In this document: piece by piece, positions 37,301-50,100 of the stretch
Layout: the number at the start of each line of letters is the position of its first letter
How positions within the stretch are numbered: position 1 is the stretch's first letter
NCBI GenBank assembly: GCA_964059195.1
Contig: CAXKWD010000001.1
Location: 218,682,484-218,746,483 of the forward strand
DNA length: 64,000 bases
Origin: Ectobius pallidus
Taxonomy: Eukaryota > Arthropoda > Insecta > Blattodea > Ectobiidae
Reading direction: 5' to 3'
The notes under the pieces: model-generated
Told to the model about the DNA's origin: nothing
Seen by the model: only the letters and a program-made list of their open reading frames with translations
Database searches by the model: none
Translations under genes and position numbers: made by a program

Positions 37301-39455
37301 TACTCTACAAATCAATAAATAGTTTCTTGATAGCTCTCATATGACGCGAGATTTTAATGTTTGAAAATAATAACACTTGAAAGAATTATTATAATATCAT
37401 AATTTTGTCTTGTTTAGCGGCTTTGCTAATTTTATTCATTGCTGATCTTGCGCACGGCCTCCCAGAATATTATATCCTATTATTGTTGTCAAAACAATTG
37501 ATTGTAGGCTCTTCCTCTTTACTGCAGGTTTGCCATGCCAAGGCTAAAGAAGAAGAGTGCTATGCAGCGACAATAAATTAAACCTAAAGCACTTCGAAAT
37601 CTACCTCCGCCTGTAGGCCTGCCTAAAGGGATTTTTTTTTGTTGGTGTTGCCATCTAGTTTAAGTTTCTAGTTGTTTGCCCCTTCTCAATTACAGCATTT
37701 ACCCGGAAAACCACGGAAATCTGGAGAAAATGAATGTTTTAATTTTTCATTGTTCTTTGCTACTAATATTCCCAGGGAAATACTGACTCACATATTTTTG
37801 TTATTGATATTGGACCAAATCGGTTGACCGGTACCGCAGTAATGCCCAATTTGGTGCCTATTTTATGGCAATATATTAGAAAGAATTTATCAAAATGCAA
37901 ATCAGTTCTCGTGGCAACATATTGTTTTACAGTCTTCATATACTGCTTTGGAAATTGCAATATAGTTAGCTTTGACAAATAATACTACCCACATATTCCT
38001 TCATATATGCTTACCAAACTTTAGGCCTTTGTTCTTCCGTAAGCCTCGCTTAATGTATCGATCTAGAGCTTAACTCGGAGATCGATAACAAAAATAACTC
38101 ACTTTCTGCATGTCAGCCCCTAACCTAGCCTATACTCCTAATAGTTAAGATTTTCTATACTTAAATAACTGATTCATAACACAATAGCCTATGGGTCAAG
38201 TGAATAAAAAGCAACCATTTGCTTTTAGAATTAAGTATTAGCAAAAGCATTTGCTATCTAGCATTAAGTAATAGCACTAGCATTAGCTCAGTTTTGTGTG
38301 AATAATCTTTTACTAGTGCTAGCTAAGTAAATGCTGGAAAAATTTAACCTTTTCTGTGGATCACGGCCCCCTAGATAATTAAAAATACACATCAACCTAG
38401 CAGGTCATGGAAATAGTAGGAAACATGTGAGTGTCTTTAATTGTTATCGATATCAAAATGCAGTCATCTTCTGAGTCTGAAATTTCTATGACCAGTGAAG
38501 AAAGTGATAAACAGTTAGAATTTGTTCATATTCTGAAGAATGATAATCACTTTCAAGAGTCCGAACACGCCTGCGATATTTAGGAGTTCTCACTTGCATA
38601 AAAGCAGCCATTTCATCATTTACACTTCCAATAAAATTAAAACTAGCATGGGTATAACCACACTTAAAAAATTTGCAGCATTTGCTATGAAGTCAAAGCA
38701 GAGTCTTGGTTTTATTCACACCTTTTTAAGCAAGTGCTGGGAAATTCAGCATTTGCTACAACAACTTTCTTTTGTTAATTAGCACAAGCATATTCTATAT
38801 TATTATTCACATATTTTGAAGCTTATTCTGTTATTTTCAAGTAAAAGCAATTGCTACATGTTTATTCACTTGACCCAATTGTGTCCTAATTTCTTACTTT
38901 AAAACAACATCATTTTTTACTTACTGATATTAACATTTTCACTGCTACCGACATATAAATGCATCGTTTAAAATCTTTATGAAGGGAGAGATATAGGGTT
39001 AACAGATTATCTTTTTATTCTGAAACGTGAGATTTTTTATCCACATATTAGGGGTATCATTCATAGAAACCGGCTACTTCAATTAAATTTTTCTCATGGA
39101 TTTCAAACTTGCAGCCCACTGATGGTTTCACTCGATGGCTGCCTTGTTATCAGTGTGTAAATGAAACTCTGAAAGGATTAAAGTCCCTTGATTGAGTATT
39201 TCAGGGAGTTAAAGCCAAAGTGGTTAAGCCATGTTTCATGCATTTAGAGAAACAGAAGGTTTTGTTAGATGCATTATAATAATCTCTCACATTGTCCTCC
39301 CACTTACGTCTAGGTCTTCCAAGTGGTCTTTTCCCTTCGGGTCTCCCAGTCAATACTTTTGAGATATGTCTTTCCTTCCCCATGCGTGCAACATGTCCAG
39401 CCCATTTCATCCTCCGCGATTTAATTACCCTTACTATATTCGGTCACGAGAACAG

Positions 39456-39507
<52 letters not shown>

Positions 39508-42500
39508 TATTATTATTATTATAATTATAATAAAAGATAATTAAAGATAAAGAACTTGAACAACTGCTTGCCTACGCATTTGACAGAAGGCGTCTAGAAC
39601 ATAAATACTGTACAACTTGCATTTTACAACCCTCTTGTTGAAATAGGGCGAGTATATAAATGCTTTATTTTATTTTTATTTTTCAATCCATTTTCATTTA
39701 TAGTCCTTCGAGCATCGAGGTCATATCAGGAGTTCAGGGTTTGTGTGTATAGGCGTATCAGTAAGCCAATCAATTATTGATTCTCAACTATTTGCTATTG
39801 TTGGTGTGTTTTATGGCGTCAAGAATTTCAACTGATATTAATTTCATTGAATATGATAGAGGATGAAATGGTGAGGATGATTCATGGTTTATGGTATAAG
39901 TCATGGTTGCTCACTGGTAGAGCAGCGGCGGACAGCCGGAGATCCTGGTTCAAATCCCGGCTATGGCATTGAGTTTTTCAGTCTGACACTACCTTTCCAC
40001 CTTAGCCTACGCACGTACAGTGTGAAAGAATTATCATTCCAAGTCATGGCATGTAAATATGCAATCGGCGTTTGCCATTACGATTGGGGAAATCATGAAA
40101 AAACTCATGCAAAATTGATCGGCCACGGCATGTTTTTATTAAGTGTCCTTATGGTACTTTATGAGATTGTGTGGTGGACGAAAAAATGTCTGTCCGTCCG
40201 TGCGTCTGTACGGACCATAACTCAAATACGCTTTTTCGGATTTTCGTGAAACTTGGAAAACACATTTATAATGTCCATGGGAAGAATCCTATTGAAATTG
40301 AACCAAATCGGTTCTCCGGCACCGCAGTAATGCCCAATTTAGTGCCTATTTTAATAGATTATGGCGCCTTTCTAATAGAAAGGCGCCATAACTCAAATAC
40401 GCTGTATCGGATTTCCATGAAACTTGGTATACGCATTTATGACGTCCATGAGAAGTGCCCTATTGAATTTGAACCTAATCTGTTGACCGGTACCGGAGTA
40501 ATACTCAATTTAGTGTATCTTTTTAAGGCGCAATAACTCAAGTACGCTTTATCGGATTTTTATGAAACATCGTATATGCATTTATAATGCCCGTGGGAAG
40601 ACGTCTATTGATATTCAACCAAATCGGTTGGCCAGTACCGGAATAATGCCCAATTTAGTGGCTCTTATGTTAATATATGAGAAGTCACGACAACTCAAAT
40701 ATGCTTTATTGGATTTTCCTGAAACTTTGTATAACCATTTATAATGTACATGGGAAGACGTCTACTGATATTGGACCAAATCGGTTGACCAGTACCGGAA
40801 TAATGCCCAATTTAGTGCCTTTTTATGGTATTATATAACGAAAGGCCCGATAACTCAAATACGGTTTATCGGATTTTCATGAAACTTGGTATATGCATTT
40901 ATAACGTCAATGGCAAGAAGCCTATTTATTTTGGACCAAATCGGATGACCGGTACCAGAGTAACAACTAATTAAATGTCACATGTTTTTAAAAATCATGT
41001 CTATACTACAATGTCGCATTTTCAATCATTTGAGGGCTTTGTCTGTAGTGCAGTCAGATATTTGTTCACTTCGTTGATGTATTTGAAATTGAGTGCCTAT
41101 GTCACCCATGACCTTTAGAACACTTATTTCGGCGTACCCCATGCGTGACCTCTAGATTTTGCAAAGTGCAGTTCATGCAAGCATTCAGAGAGGAACAATA
41201 GAATTACTACGGGTCAAGTTTATGAACAGATGACATGTGTAAACAATGGAAAACAATTGCGTTCTACATTCTGAGTAGGCTTATTGGTAGACAACCTTTA
41301 GGTTTGGTAGGCAACCTTTAGGTTGCTAAATTGAATTTTGGTTGCCTAAAATAGGCTCTGAGATACGGAAAATAGGCTGTATTATAAAATTGTTAGTTCC
41401 ATTTAAGTTGCAATTTCTCTCAAATATCTCACGTAAGATTTTCCGTCAAGACAATACAATCTTATGTAACCGGAATTTCTTTTTCTTCTTATTCCAATCC
41501 CTCCCAGGCATGGTGTGTAGAAGCAAAGCTATATCTAGCGTTTTCTGAGGAAATACTTTGAGTGTGATAAGTCTTTTTTTTCATTTCAAGTTCCACATAC
41601 ATTTCTATATATAAAAGGCTTTGTCCTGACTGACTGACAGAGAATCAACGTAGAGCCTAAATTATAACAGGTAGAGACTTGGAATTTTGACAGTACCTTC
41701 GTTTCATAATGTAGGTGCTCACTAAGAAAGGATTTTGAAAAAATCTTATTTTAACTGCCAAAAATTAAATGTTTTTGAGAATACTTAATCACTTTTTACA
41801 CAGAATTATCAAATCCAAATCACAGTTCACTTGACAACAGTATAGTTGGCAATCTTCACATAAGACTTTGGATATAAATGAAACGAGACTTGACAAATTA
41901 GAGAACTATCGATATAATCCATGTTATATATAGATATTAAAGAATTAAATCCACGAAAATAATGCAGTCACATAACTTTCTCTACCCTGGACATAGAGAA
42001 AACAATACGAGGTATGGTAATATGTATATTATCATATCGCAGGTTTTTGGAGAGAGAAGCATGAAAGTGATATTACATTTTTGTTTAATTTCATCCCCAA
42101 ACCGGTTTTATGGTAACATAAGAGTGAGAAATAAAATATTCCGCAAAGACAATACAATTTTATGTTACCGAAATTTATGTTTCTTCTTATTTGAACCCCT
42201 ACCAGGCTTGCTGTGTACAAGCGATGGGATGCAAAATTCTACATCCTCTATGAGCCACAAAAAGCTATATCAAGCGTTTTCTGAGGGAATAGTTTGAGTG
42301 TGATAAATCGTTCTTCCTATTTCAAATTTTAAATACCTATATAATGACCTATAATTTAAAAATCGAAAGTCCTTCATAAGATAATTTCCAATCACAAAAT
42401 AAAAAACCCGGGCGACGCCGGGCCTTTTTAAGCTAGTATTATATAAGGACCTAGAGTTTCAAAATCGAAAGTCCGCCATAAGTTAATTTCAAATTACAAA

Positions 42501-44146
42501 ATACAAAGCCCGGGCAAGCCGGGCCTTTCCAGCTAGTTACTTATGTATTTATCCTGGCATCTTAATTTTAATTGAGGGTATAAGGCGAAAAATAACACTT
42601 GTAATTACATAGTAATCCTGCTAATGTCATTGTCTGCTCTTATACTGAATAAGCAGTCAGGTTAAATCCGGGAAAACCACTAACTCTAGTGCAAAAACGA
42701 GAAGACACGAGATCTAATTTTTTGCTAAGTCGTTGCACGGAAGTGATTAGGTTCTAATGAGCGCAAGCAGATATGAATGTAGATGTTACCTGTCCTACGT
42801 AATAAATAAACTTTTGAAATCTGGATTTCCTAGAGCGTTCTGGCCTAGATACTAGTGTCCTAGAATTCGATAGGCCCACCACCAGTTTGATCTATTAATT
42901 TACATATTTGGACGGATAAGTGAATTTTTTTAGTTTGTTTCTAATCACAGATGTATGTCAGTAGGTTGAAGTCACGAAACGCTGGTTAAACAGCGGGTGA
43001 CGCGTGCGCATTGAGCTATTCTGTTCCACCGAATCTAGTATTTTTATCTCCATGCTCCATCAACCGCATATATGTATGTAACACCTATTCGAATAAGCAT
43101 GTAATATCGTCATATTCGCTGTTTATAGATGTAATTCGAGATATTCAGAGACATAAATCACATATGATAACACATTTCGGAAAAGCACAATAAGTACAAA
43201 AAGAACTCGAATAAGGCTGTATTAGTATCAAATCCACTGTTTAAAGTTTCAATATGCGATATTCAGAAACGGACAACGCATTTATAAACACATTTCTACA
43301 ATCACACATTAAGTGGAATAGTATGTAACAGAAGCTCGAATAAGTATGAAATATCGTCATATACACTGTCTTTAGTTTTATAATGTGATATTCAGAAACG
43401 GACAACACAACTGAAAACACATTTCTACTATCTCACATCTACTATCTCACATAAAGTGGAAAAGAATGCAACAGGAGCTCGAAAAGGTATAAAATATCGT
43501 CATATTCACTCTTTATATGTCGAATACGTGATATTCAGAAACGGATTACACAACTGAAAATACATTTCTACTATCGCACATTAAGTGCAATAGTGTGTAA
43601 CAAGAGCTCGAATATGTATGTAATATCCTCATATTCATTGTTTATAGGCAAAAAGACATTTCTACTATCACACATTAAGTTGAAAAGTATGTAACGACTA
43701 TTCCAATAAGCATGTAATATCATCATAATCACTGTTTATAATATGGAATTCGGGATATTCAGAAACATAAATCACATGTTGAAAACACATTTCGGAAATG
43801 GAACATTATTCAGAAACGGACAACGCATCTGAAAACACATTTCTACAATCACACATTAATTGCAATAGTATGTAACAGGAGCTCGAATATGTATGTTATA
43901 CCTATATGTTGATATTCTATTTAGGCAGAAAGGGAGCAAAATTTATGACCATAGGCAAAGGAATAATTTATTGTTCTGATGATATTCTTCAGTTTAAGCG
44001 TACGATTAGACGAGACAAATGCACAATAAAAATACAGATAGATAGATAGATAGATAGATAGATGGATGGATGGATGGATGGATGGATGGACGGGCGGACG
44101 GACGGACAGACAGATAGATAGCAAGATAGATAGATAGATAGATAGG

Positions 44147-44199
<53 letters not shown>

Positions 44200-47100
44200 G
44201 AATGGATGGACGGGCGGACGGACGGACGGACAGACAGACAGACAGACATACAGATAGATAGATATTGTATTCCAAAAGACCAAATGGTCAAAGGAAAGTC
44301 GATTACAATAATATTCAAGTAACAATGCAACTTAAAACCAATTTACATTATAAAACTATCGTACACTATAAGGCAAGTTCCGGCGGCCCGGGTTCGATTC
44401 CCGGCCGGGTCGGGGATTTTTCAGTAGTGAAAAATCCCTTTCCCGGGTTCAGGACTGGGTAGGTTAAGTCTTAGGTTAAGATAATGCACATTGTGCGCGA
44501 TTCCTTAATTATAAAGCAAGTTAGCCAATAATGCCTTCTTAAACTGTCTCATAGGCAAGTTCATAAGATGCAAGGGAATAATATTAACAAAAAATTCTTG
44601 TAAAGATAATAAAAATTCTTTTGTGTCAAAGAAAAATTGCATTTATGCGATCTGGCCCTAGTATTTTGCAGGTCTGGCCCTGGTATTATAATTATGAACA
44701 GAAGTAGACAGATTAATCTTAGCATATAGAAGGCATTCTGGAACGTACATTGTTGGCAGAGTAGGGACACCTAATCTGACAAACAGTGGTTTACTGTGAG
44801 TTTTTGCTGAAACTCCACATATTAATCTAATCTAATCTAATTAATATTAATCTAACCTAATTGAGACTGGGACCTATGGAGATTACGACGAAAAGTCACA
44901 GGACCAAACTTAGAGACCTTTGAAAATCCGTCACTGCTGGTGCAATCAGTTTTTTTATACGACTTAGCTATTATGAGCCTCCAAAGGTCTGCACAGACTT
45001 TGAAGTTGCGTCCACCATTTTGAATGTTTTTCAGGGATACAAAATAAAAAAATAGGATTTTTTTAATAGTACCGTCGGTTAGAAGCTCTATGCTATAAGC
45101 AGGGTTCGGATGTTTATGGCCTAAAAGAGGGGAAAATATGACTGTAAATATGACCTTAAAAATGACTAAATACGACCAAAAAAATCGTAAATATGACCTA
45201 ATAAAAAAACGTATTTTCTAAAAATAAATGTTCCAATGTGAAACGTTCAATGAACTAAATTATTACATCACTTTAATTCAATCAGATAATCACTTTTTAA
45301 CAATTTTACAGGTGATTTACAGTTTTACTTGTAAAGAACTTCTAATCTGTTAATATTTCCAGATACCACTGCAAATGTGAACTGAAAGTATTTTAAAATA
45401 TGTCTATTGGAAGTTGTTAACAACAAGGAGGAAGAGGTAATTGTGCTATTACTTGTTATTGTCCTTTCACATTTCAGTTACAGTAAAACCAAAATAGGCC
45501 TATTCCTGACTTTTTCAGAAAAAATAATTAAGTCGACAATTTAGTGCACATACTGCATAATTTATAACTGAAATATGACGTTAAATAACAAGTATGACCA
45601 AAATATGACCAAGATCATGAAAATGACCAAAATATGACTTTATATGCTAAATAAAAACGGTCCGGTTAGGATAACAAATGTGCAATTCGTGTTTAATTTG
45701 TGTTTGCGGCGAGAATGGAGGTCAGGATAAAAATATGACATGTCATAAACATCCTAACCCTATCTATAAGCTATAATAATGCCAAATTTATTCTCTGGCT
45801 CATCTGGAAGTGGCAAACAATTATTGTCAGCGAATGCCAAATTGGTCCAAATTCAATAGCATGTACGTTATAAGTAGACCTAGGATTTTAGGCTCTAAAA
45901 AATTAGTTTTAGGCTCTAAAAAATTAGTTTTAGGCTCTAAAAAATTAGTTTTAGGCACCTAAAATAGGCTTTTAAAACAAGTAAATAGGCTTTTAAAAGA
46001 GAAAATAGGCACTTAAAATAAGCTTTTAAATGTGTAAATTGACAGAAAATAGACTTTAAAATACTACAATATGCTCTTAAACTGTAACGTGATCTTTTTT
46101 TACTGTAAAGAACGTGGTAGGCCTATATCTATTCTCAACAGAATTAATAATTATAATATTAATAATATTATTATTTGCAATTATTGCAAAATTAAGACAG
46201 AATTAAAATTACATTTATCAAAAACAGTTTTGGATTATATGAACAATTGACAAAGTATGTCCCTTCTTAGGCCTACTATATACCTGCTACTTGTTGTTTT
46301 GAGCGAAACCTCCCCCGTCAGTCAAAATTACAGAAGGTGGATTTTATTTAAATTTACAAAATAGGCATTTTAGGCACTAAAATAGTAAAAATAGGCTCCA
46401 AAGGTTCAAATAGGCATTTTAGGGCACTATAAAACTCTATAAATATAAGTGATATATCATGAAATGTCAACCTATTTTAAAAATTTCATGTTATTTCATA
46501 AGGAACAAAATAGGCATTTGCCTTAAAATCCCAGGTCTAGTTATAAGTATGCATAACTTACTAGGTTTCAAGAAAATCTGGTAAACCGTATTAAAGTTTC
46601 GCGCGTACAGACACACAGACGGACAGAAATTTTTTCCCGTCCACCCTGTTATCTTAGAAAGTACCGTAATGACAGTTAATAACGGAAAATAACTCGAAAG
46701 CAAATTTAAAATGCATGTAAAATTTTTACAGAAACTATGGGAGTAATCATTGTGTTACCTGTTTTCTGTGCAGTCCGGCACTGGTTTATAATTCGTGTGT
46801 GAGAAACCGAGTTTAACATATTTCGAGGTTACATTCTCTTACTTCCACTTGTTTTTCTTCTTCTACTGAAAAAAATATAATATGGGCCATAGGCGTACCG
46901 AGGGGGGGTTTTGGGGGTTTGAACCCCCCCCCCCCATTGATTAAAAAAAGGAAAATTGTATAATTTTTTTAAGTCTGCCCATAAATTACTTAATACAAGT
47001 ATAAAGCGTGAGAAGCTTAAAACACGTTATTTTGCGTCTTAATTTTTAAAATTTTCCGGGGGAGGACCCCCGGAAGCTTAAAACTCGTTATTTTGCGTCT

Positions 47101-50100
47101 TAATTTTTTTAATTCTCCGGGGGTGCTTAAAACTCGTTATTTTGCATCTTAATTTTTAAAATTTTCCGGGGTAGGACCCCCCTCTCCCCAGACCCCGCGG
47201 ATGTTATAACCCCCTCATATGGTCGGCCTGGTTACGCCTATGATATGGGCCTATGTTTTTATGTAGATTTCGAAGAAAAATCTACCTATTGCAATCGATA
47301 CCATGCCATGACTTTCGAAAAATTCTTTCATACTTTACGTTTCATGCCTCCCTAAGTACGAAACCACCGCCCGTTCAAGATATATAAATATGTATCTTTA
47401 CACGCTAGCGGCCGTAATTTTGAAGATATTTCAAACAAATTTTATTACGTTATTTCTAGGCCCAATAGTTCGGACAAGTTCGTTAATAAGCGAAATTGGC
47501 CCAAGGGGGGGGGGGTCGGGGGAGGGGGTTAAAATTTTGAAAATTTATATCTCAGCCCCTATGAAGTATAGAGGGAAACTTTGTTTGAATAAATTAGAGT
47601 ACTCCCTATAGAGTTCACAGTGACACCAACGATTCGGGGGGTTTTGGGGGTACGAGTGGGGGTGGGTGGATGGAAATTCGAAATTTCTGAAACCACGTCT
47701 TGTGGGATATCGTTGAAAAGCTCTTGATGAGTACTCTACAAATCAATAAATAGTTTCTCGATAGTTATCATATAAGGCGAGATTTGAATGTTTGAAAAAA
47801 TTGCCCTTTCCTCTTTTTTGCAGTTATTATTGCGGGTTTGTCATGCCAAGGCTAAAGAAGAAGAGTGCTGGGGGACGGAGAAATGTCTGTCCGTCTGTCT
47901 GTACGCGCGATAACTCAAATACGTTTTATCGGATTTTCATGAAACTTGGTATACGCATTTATAACATCCATGGGAAGAAGCCTATTGATATTGGACCAAC
48001 TCGGTTGAACGGAACCGGAGTAATACCCAATTTAGTGCCTATTTTATGGTAATATATTAGAAAGAATTTATCAAATGCAAATCAGTTATAATGACAACAT
48101 ATTCTTTTACAGTGTTCATATACGGCTTTGGAAGTTGCAATACAGTTAGCTGTGACAAATAACACTACCCACATATTCCTTCACATATGCTTATCAAACT
48201 AGACAGTTAAACCGAGCGAGATGGCCCAGATGGTACCATCTCTCTCGGTTATATTGATTCGTGTTGCCATTTTACTTAGCCTACATACTTAAATAGACAA
48301 TTCCGAAGTAAGCTAAAGGGATATTATTTATTTATTTATTTATTATTTATTTTTTATTTTTTATTTCAGCTGTGTTTATACTCATTTTAGCTTCGAGGCC
48401 ATTTCAGGAGTTCGGGATCTGTGTCTGTAGGCCTACAATAGGGTAGGCCATGGAACTATTGATTGTCAATTGTTTCTACTGTCGGTGTATTTAATGGAGT
48501 AAATTTCAACTGATATTAATTTAAATGGATGCTATACAAGATGAAATGGTGAGGATGATTCGTGGTATGTAAATATCCAATTCGGCATTTGCCTTTAAGG
48601 CTGGGGAAACCATGAATAAACCCTTGTCAAATTGGCCGGCCACAGGATTTGAACCTGGGACCTCCCGATTGCGAGTCCAAGATGTTACCATCTCGGCCAC
48701 CTCGCTCGGTATTATCTATTTTATGGAACCCCATGTACCGTGCCCAAATCATGCGTGAATAATAAAATTAAAAGAATCGATAATAAAAAAAAAAAACTAT
48801 AATCCCGGTTTCCATGTAAATTTCAACATTAAAGTGCGATGCCCGGGGGAAAAAAAATTTCATATTCAAGTTCCATATACCAAAAAAACCCCGCATAATT
48901 CATTTCGTCCAAGTCATTCAATGCTCTTTTTTTCTCGGTTGCTATGGTAATTAATCCCACAAATGAATGCTGTCTTGTTAATAGGTGGCGTTGGCTGTGC
49001 GAGTAGCTCTTGACCTGTTGACTCGGTTGTGGGTAAGTGTCACTATGACACACTTCACTACTTTCACTCTTACTTGCACTTTCTCTCAAGGCCACGGTCA
49101 CATTATTGCGTCACCGTCTGCGGGCATGCATCCTGCAATAATAACAATGTTCATGTGGATAATTTGGGCACTTGGCTACAAACTGGAAGTTCGCAGTTCG
49201 TTCCCCGTTTGAAGTCGTTGGGATTTTTAAAAATACAGAACATTCAATTATACAAAGTCGCCTATGCACACAGTCTGTCTCATTGTTAATAAGCAAACCC
49301 GAATTTCTAAGCAAAATGCATATTTATTTCAAGGTTACTAAACATGAGCCCCCCTTTTTTATCATAGGTAATCCCACGAGAGTCGACGAGTTTATTTGAT
49401 GAAACTCGCAAACTCGAGTTGGATTTATTAAGATTATTCCATGAGTAAAAATATATATTATTTATATTATTTTTATTATTTCAAAAATTAAAAATCAAGA
49501 GCATAATAGTTATATCATTATATTTATTAACTCCTAAATCACGTGGACTACATACCACGATTAGATAGCGTCACCTGGTAAAAGCTACCTCAGATTCGAG
49601 TTCCTTAGTCCAGAAAACCCCTGTATAGTGAGTTTCGTCCAAATCGAACAACGTTTGAACTTATTTAGGCCTATGTTGATTATCCCTCTTCCGTGTAGGT
49701 TGAAAATTTCATATGTATGCGTGCCTTGACATTAAAAACAAATGAATCGACCAGCGTGAGCTACAACATTCAAGCGATCGCGAAAGTTTCATTTCCAAGG
49801 TTTGCCAAAAATAGCCAAAGCCAGCTGTAATTGATTTGACATTGAAATATATTACGCTTCGGAAACGCAAAAAATGCACGTTTTCTGCCCGTTTTTCACT
49901 CATTTTTGGCATTTAGAATCAGAATTTTTCAAAATCCTTTCTTAGTGAGCATCTACATTATGAAACGAAGGTACTGTCAAAATTCCAAGTCTCTACCTGT
50001 TATAGTTTAGGCTGTACGTTGATTCCTGTCATTCAGTCAGTCAGTCATTCATTCAGTCAGTCAGGACAAAGCCTTTTATATATATATATAGAGATAATAA

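Noticed and set aside
38191..38878. Relative of the Sola-like transposon
   Set aside because: The ends share GGGTCA and CAAGTGAA, but spacing differs, no 4-bp TSD was found and the interior is unrelated. Left as an unclassified TIR element.
39884..40744. Repeated protein-coding domains in the tandem array
   Set aside because: Frames through the 'ataactcaaatacg' units look like repeated peptides, but units shift frame relative to each other and single units elsewhere are not in open frames. Treated as non-coding repeat.
43921..44330. Long Tyr/Leu/Ser/Ile-rich reverse-strand proteins
   Set aside because: Three overlapping frames translate a GATA/GATG microsatellite. No start context or family supports coding.
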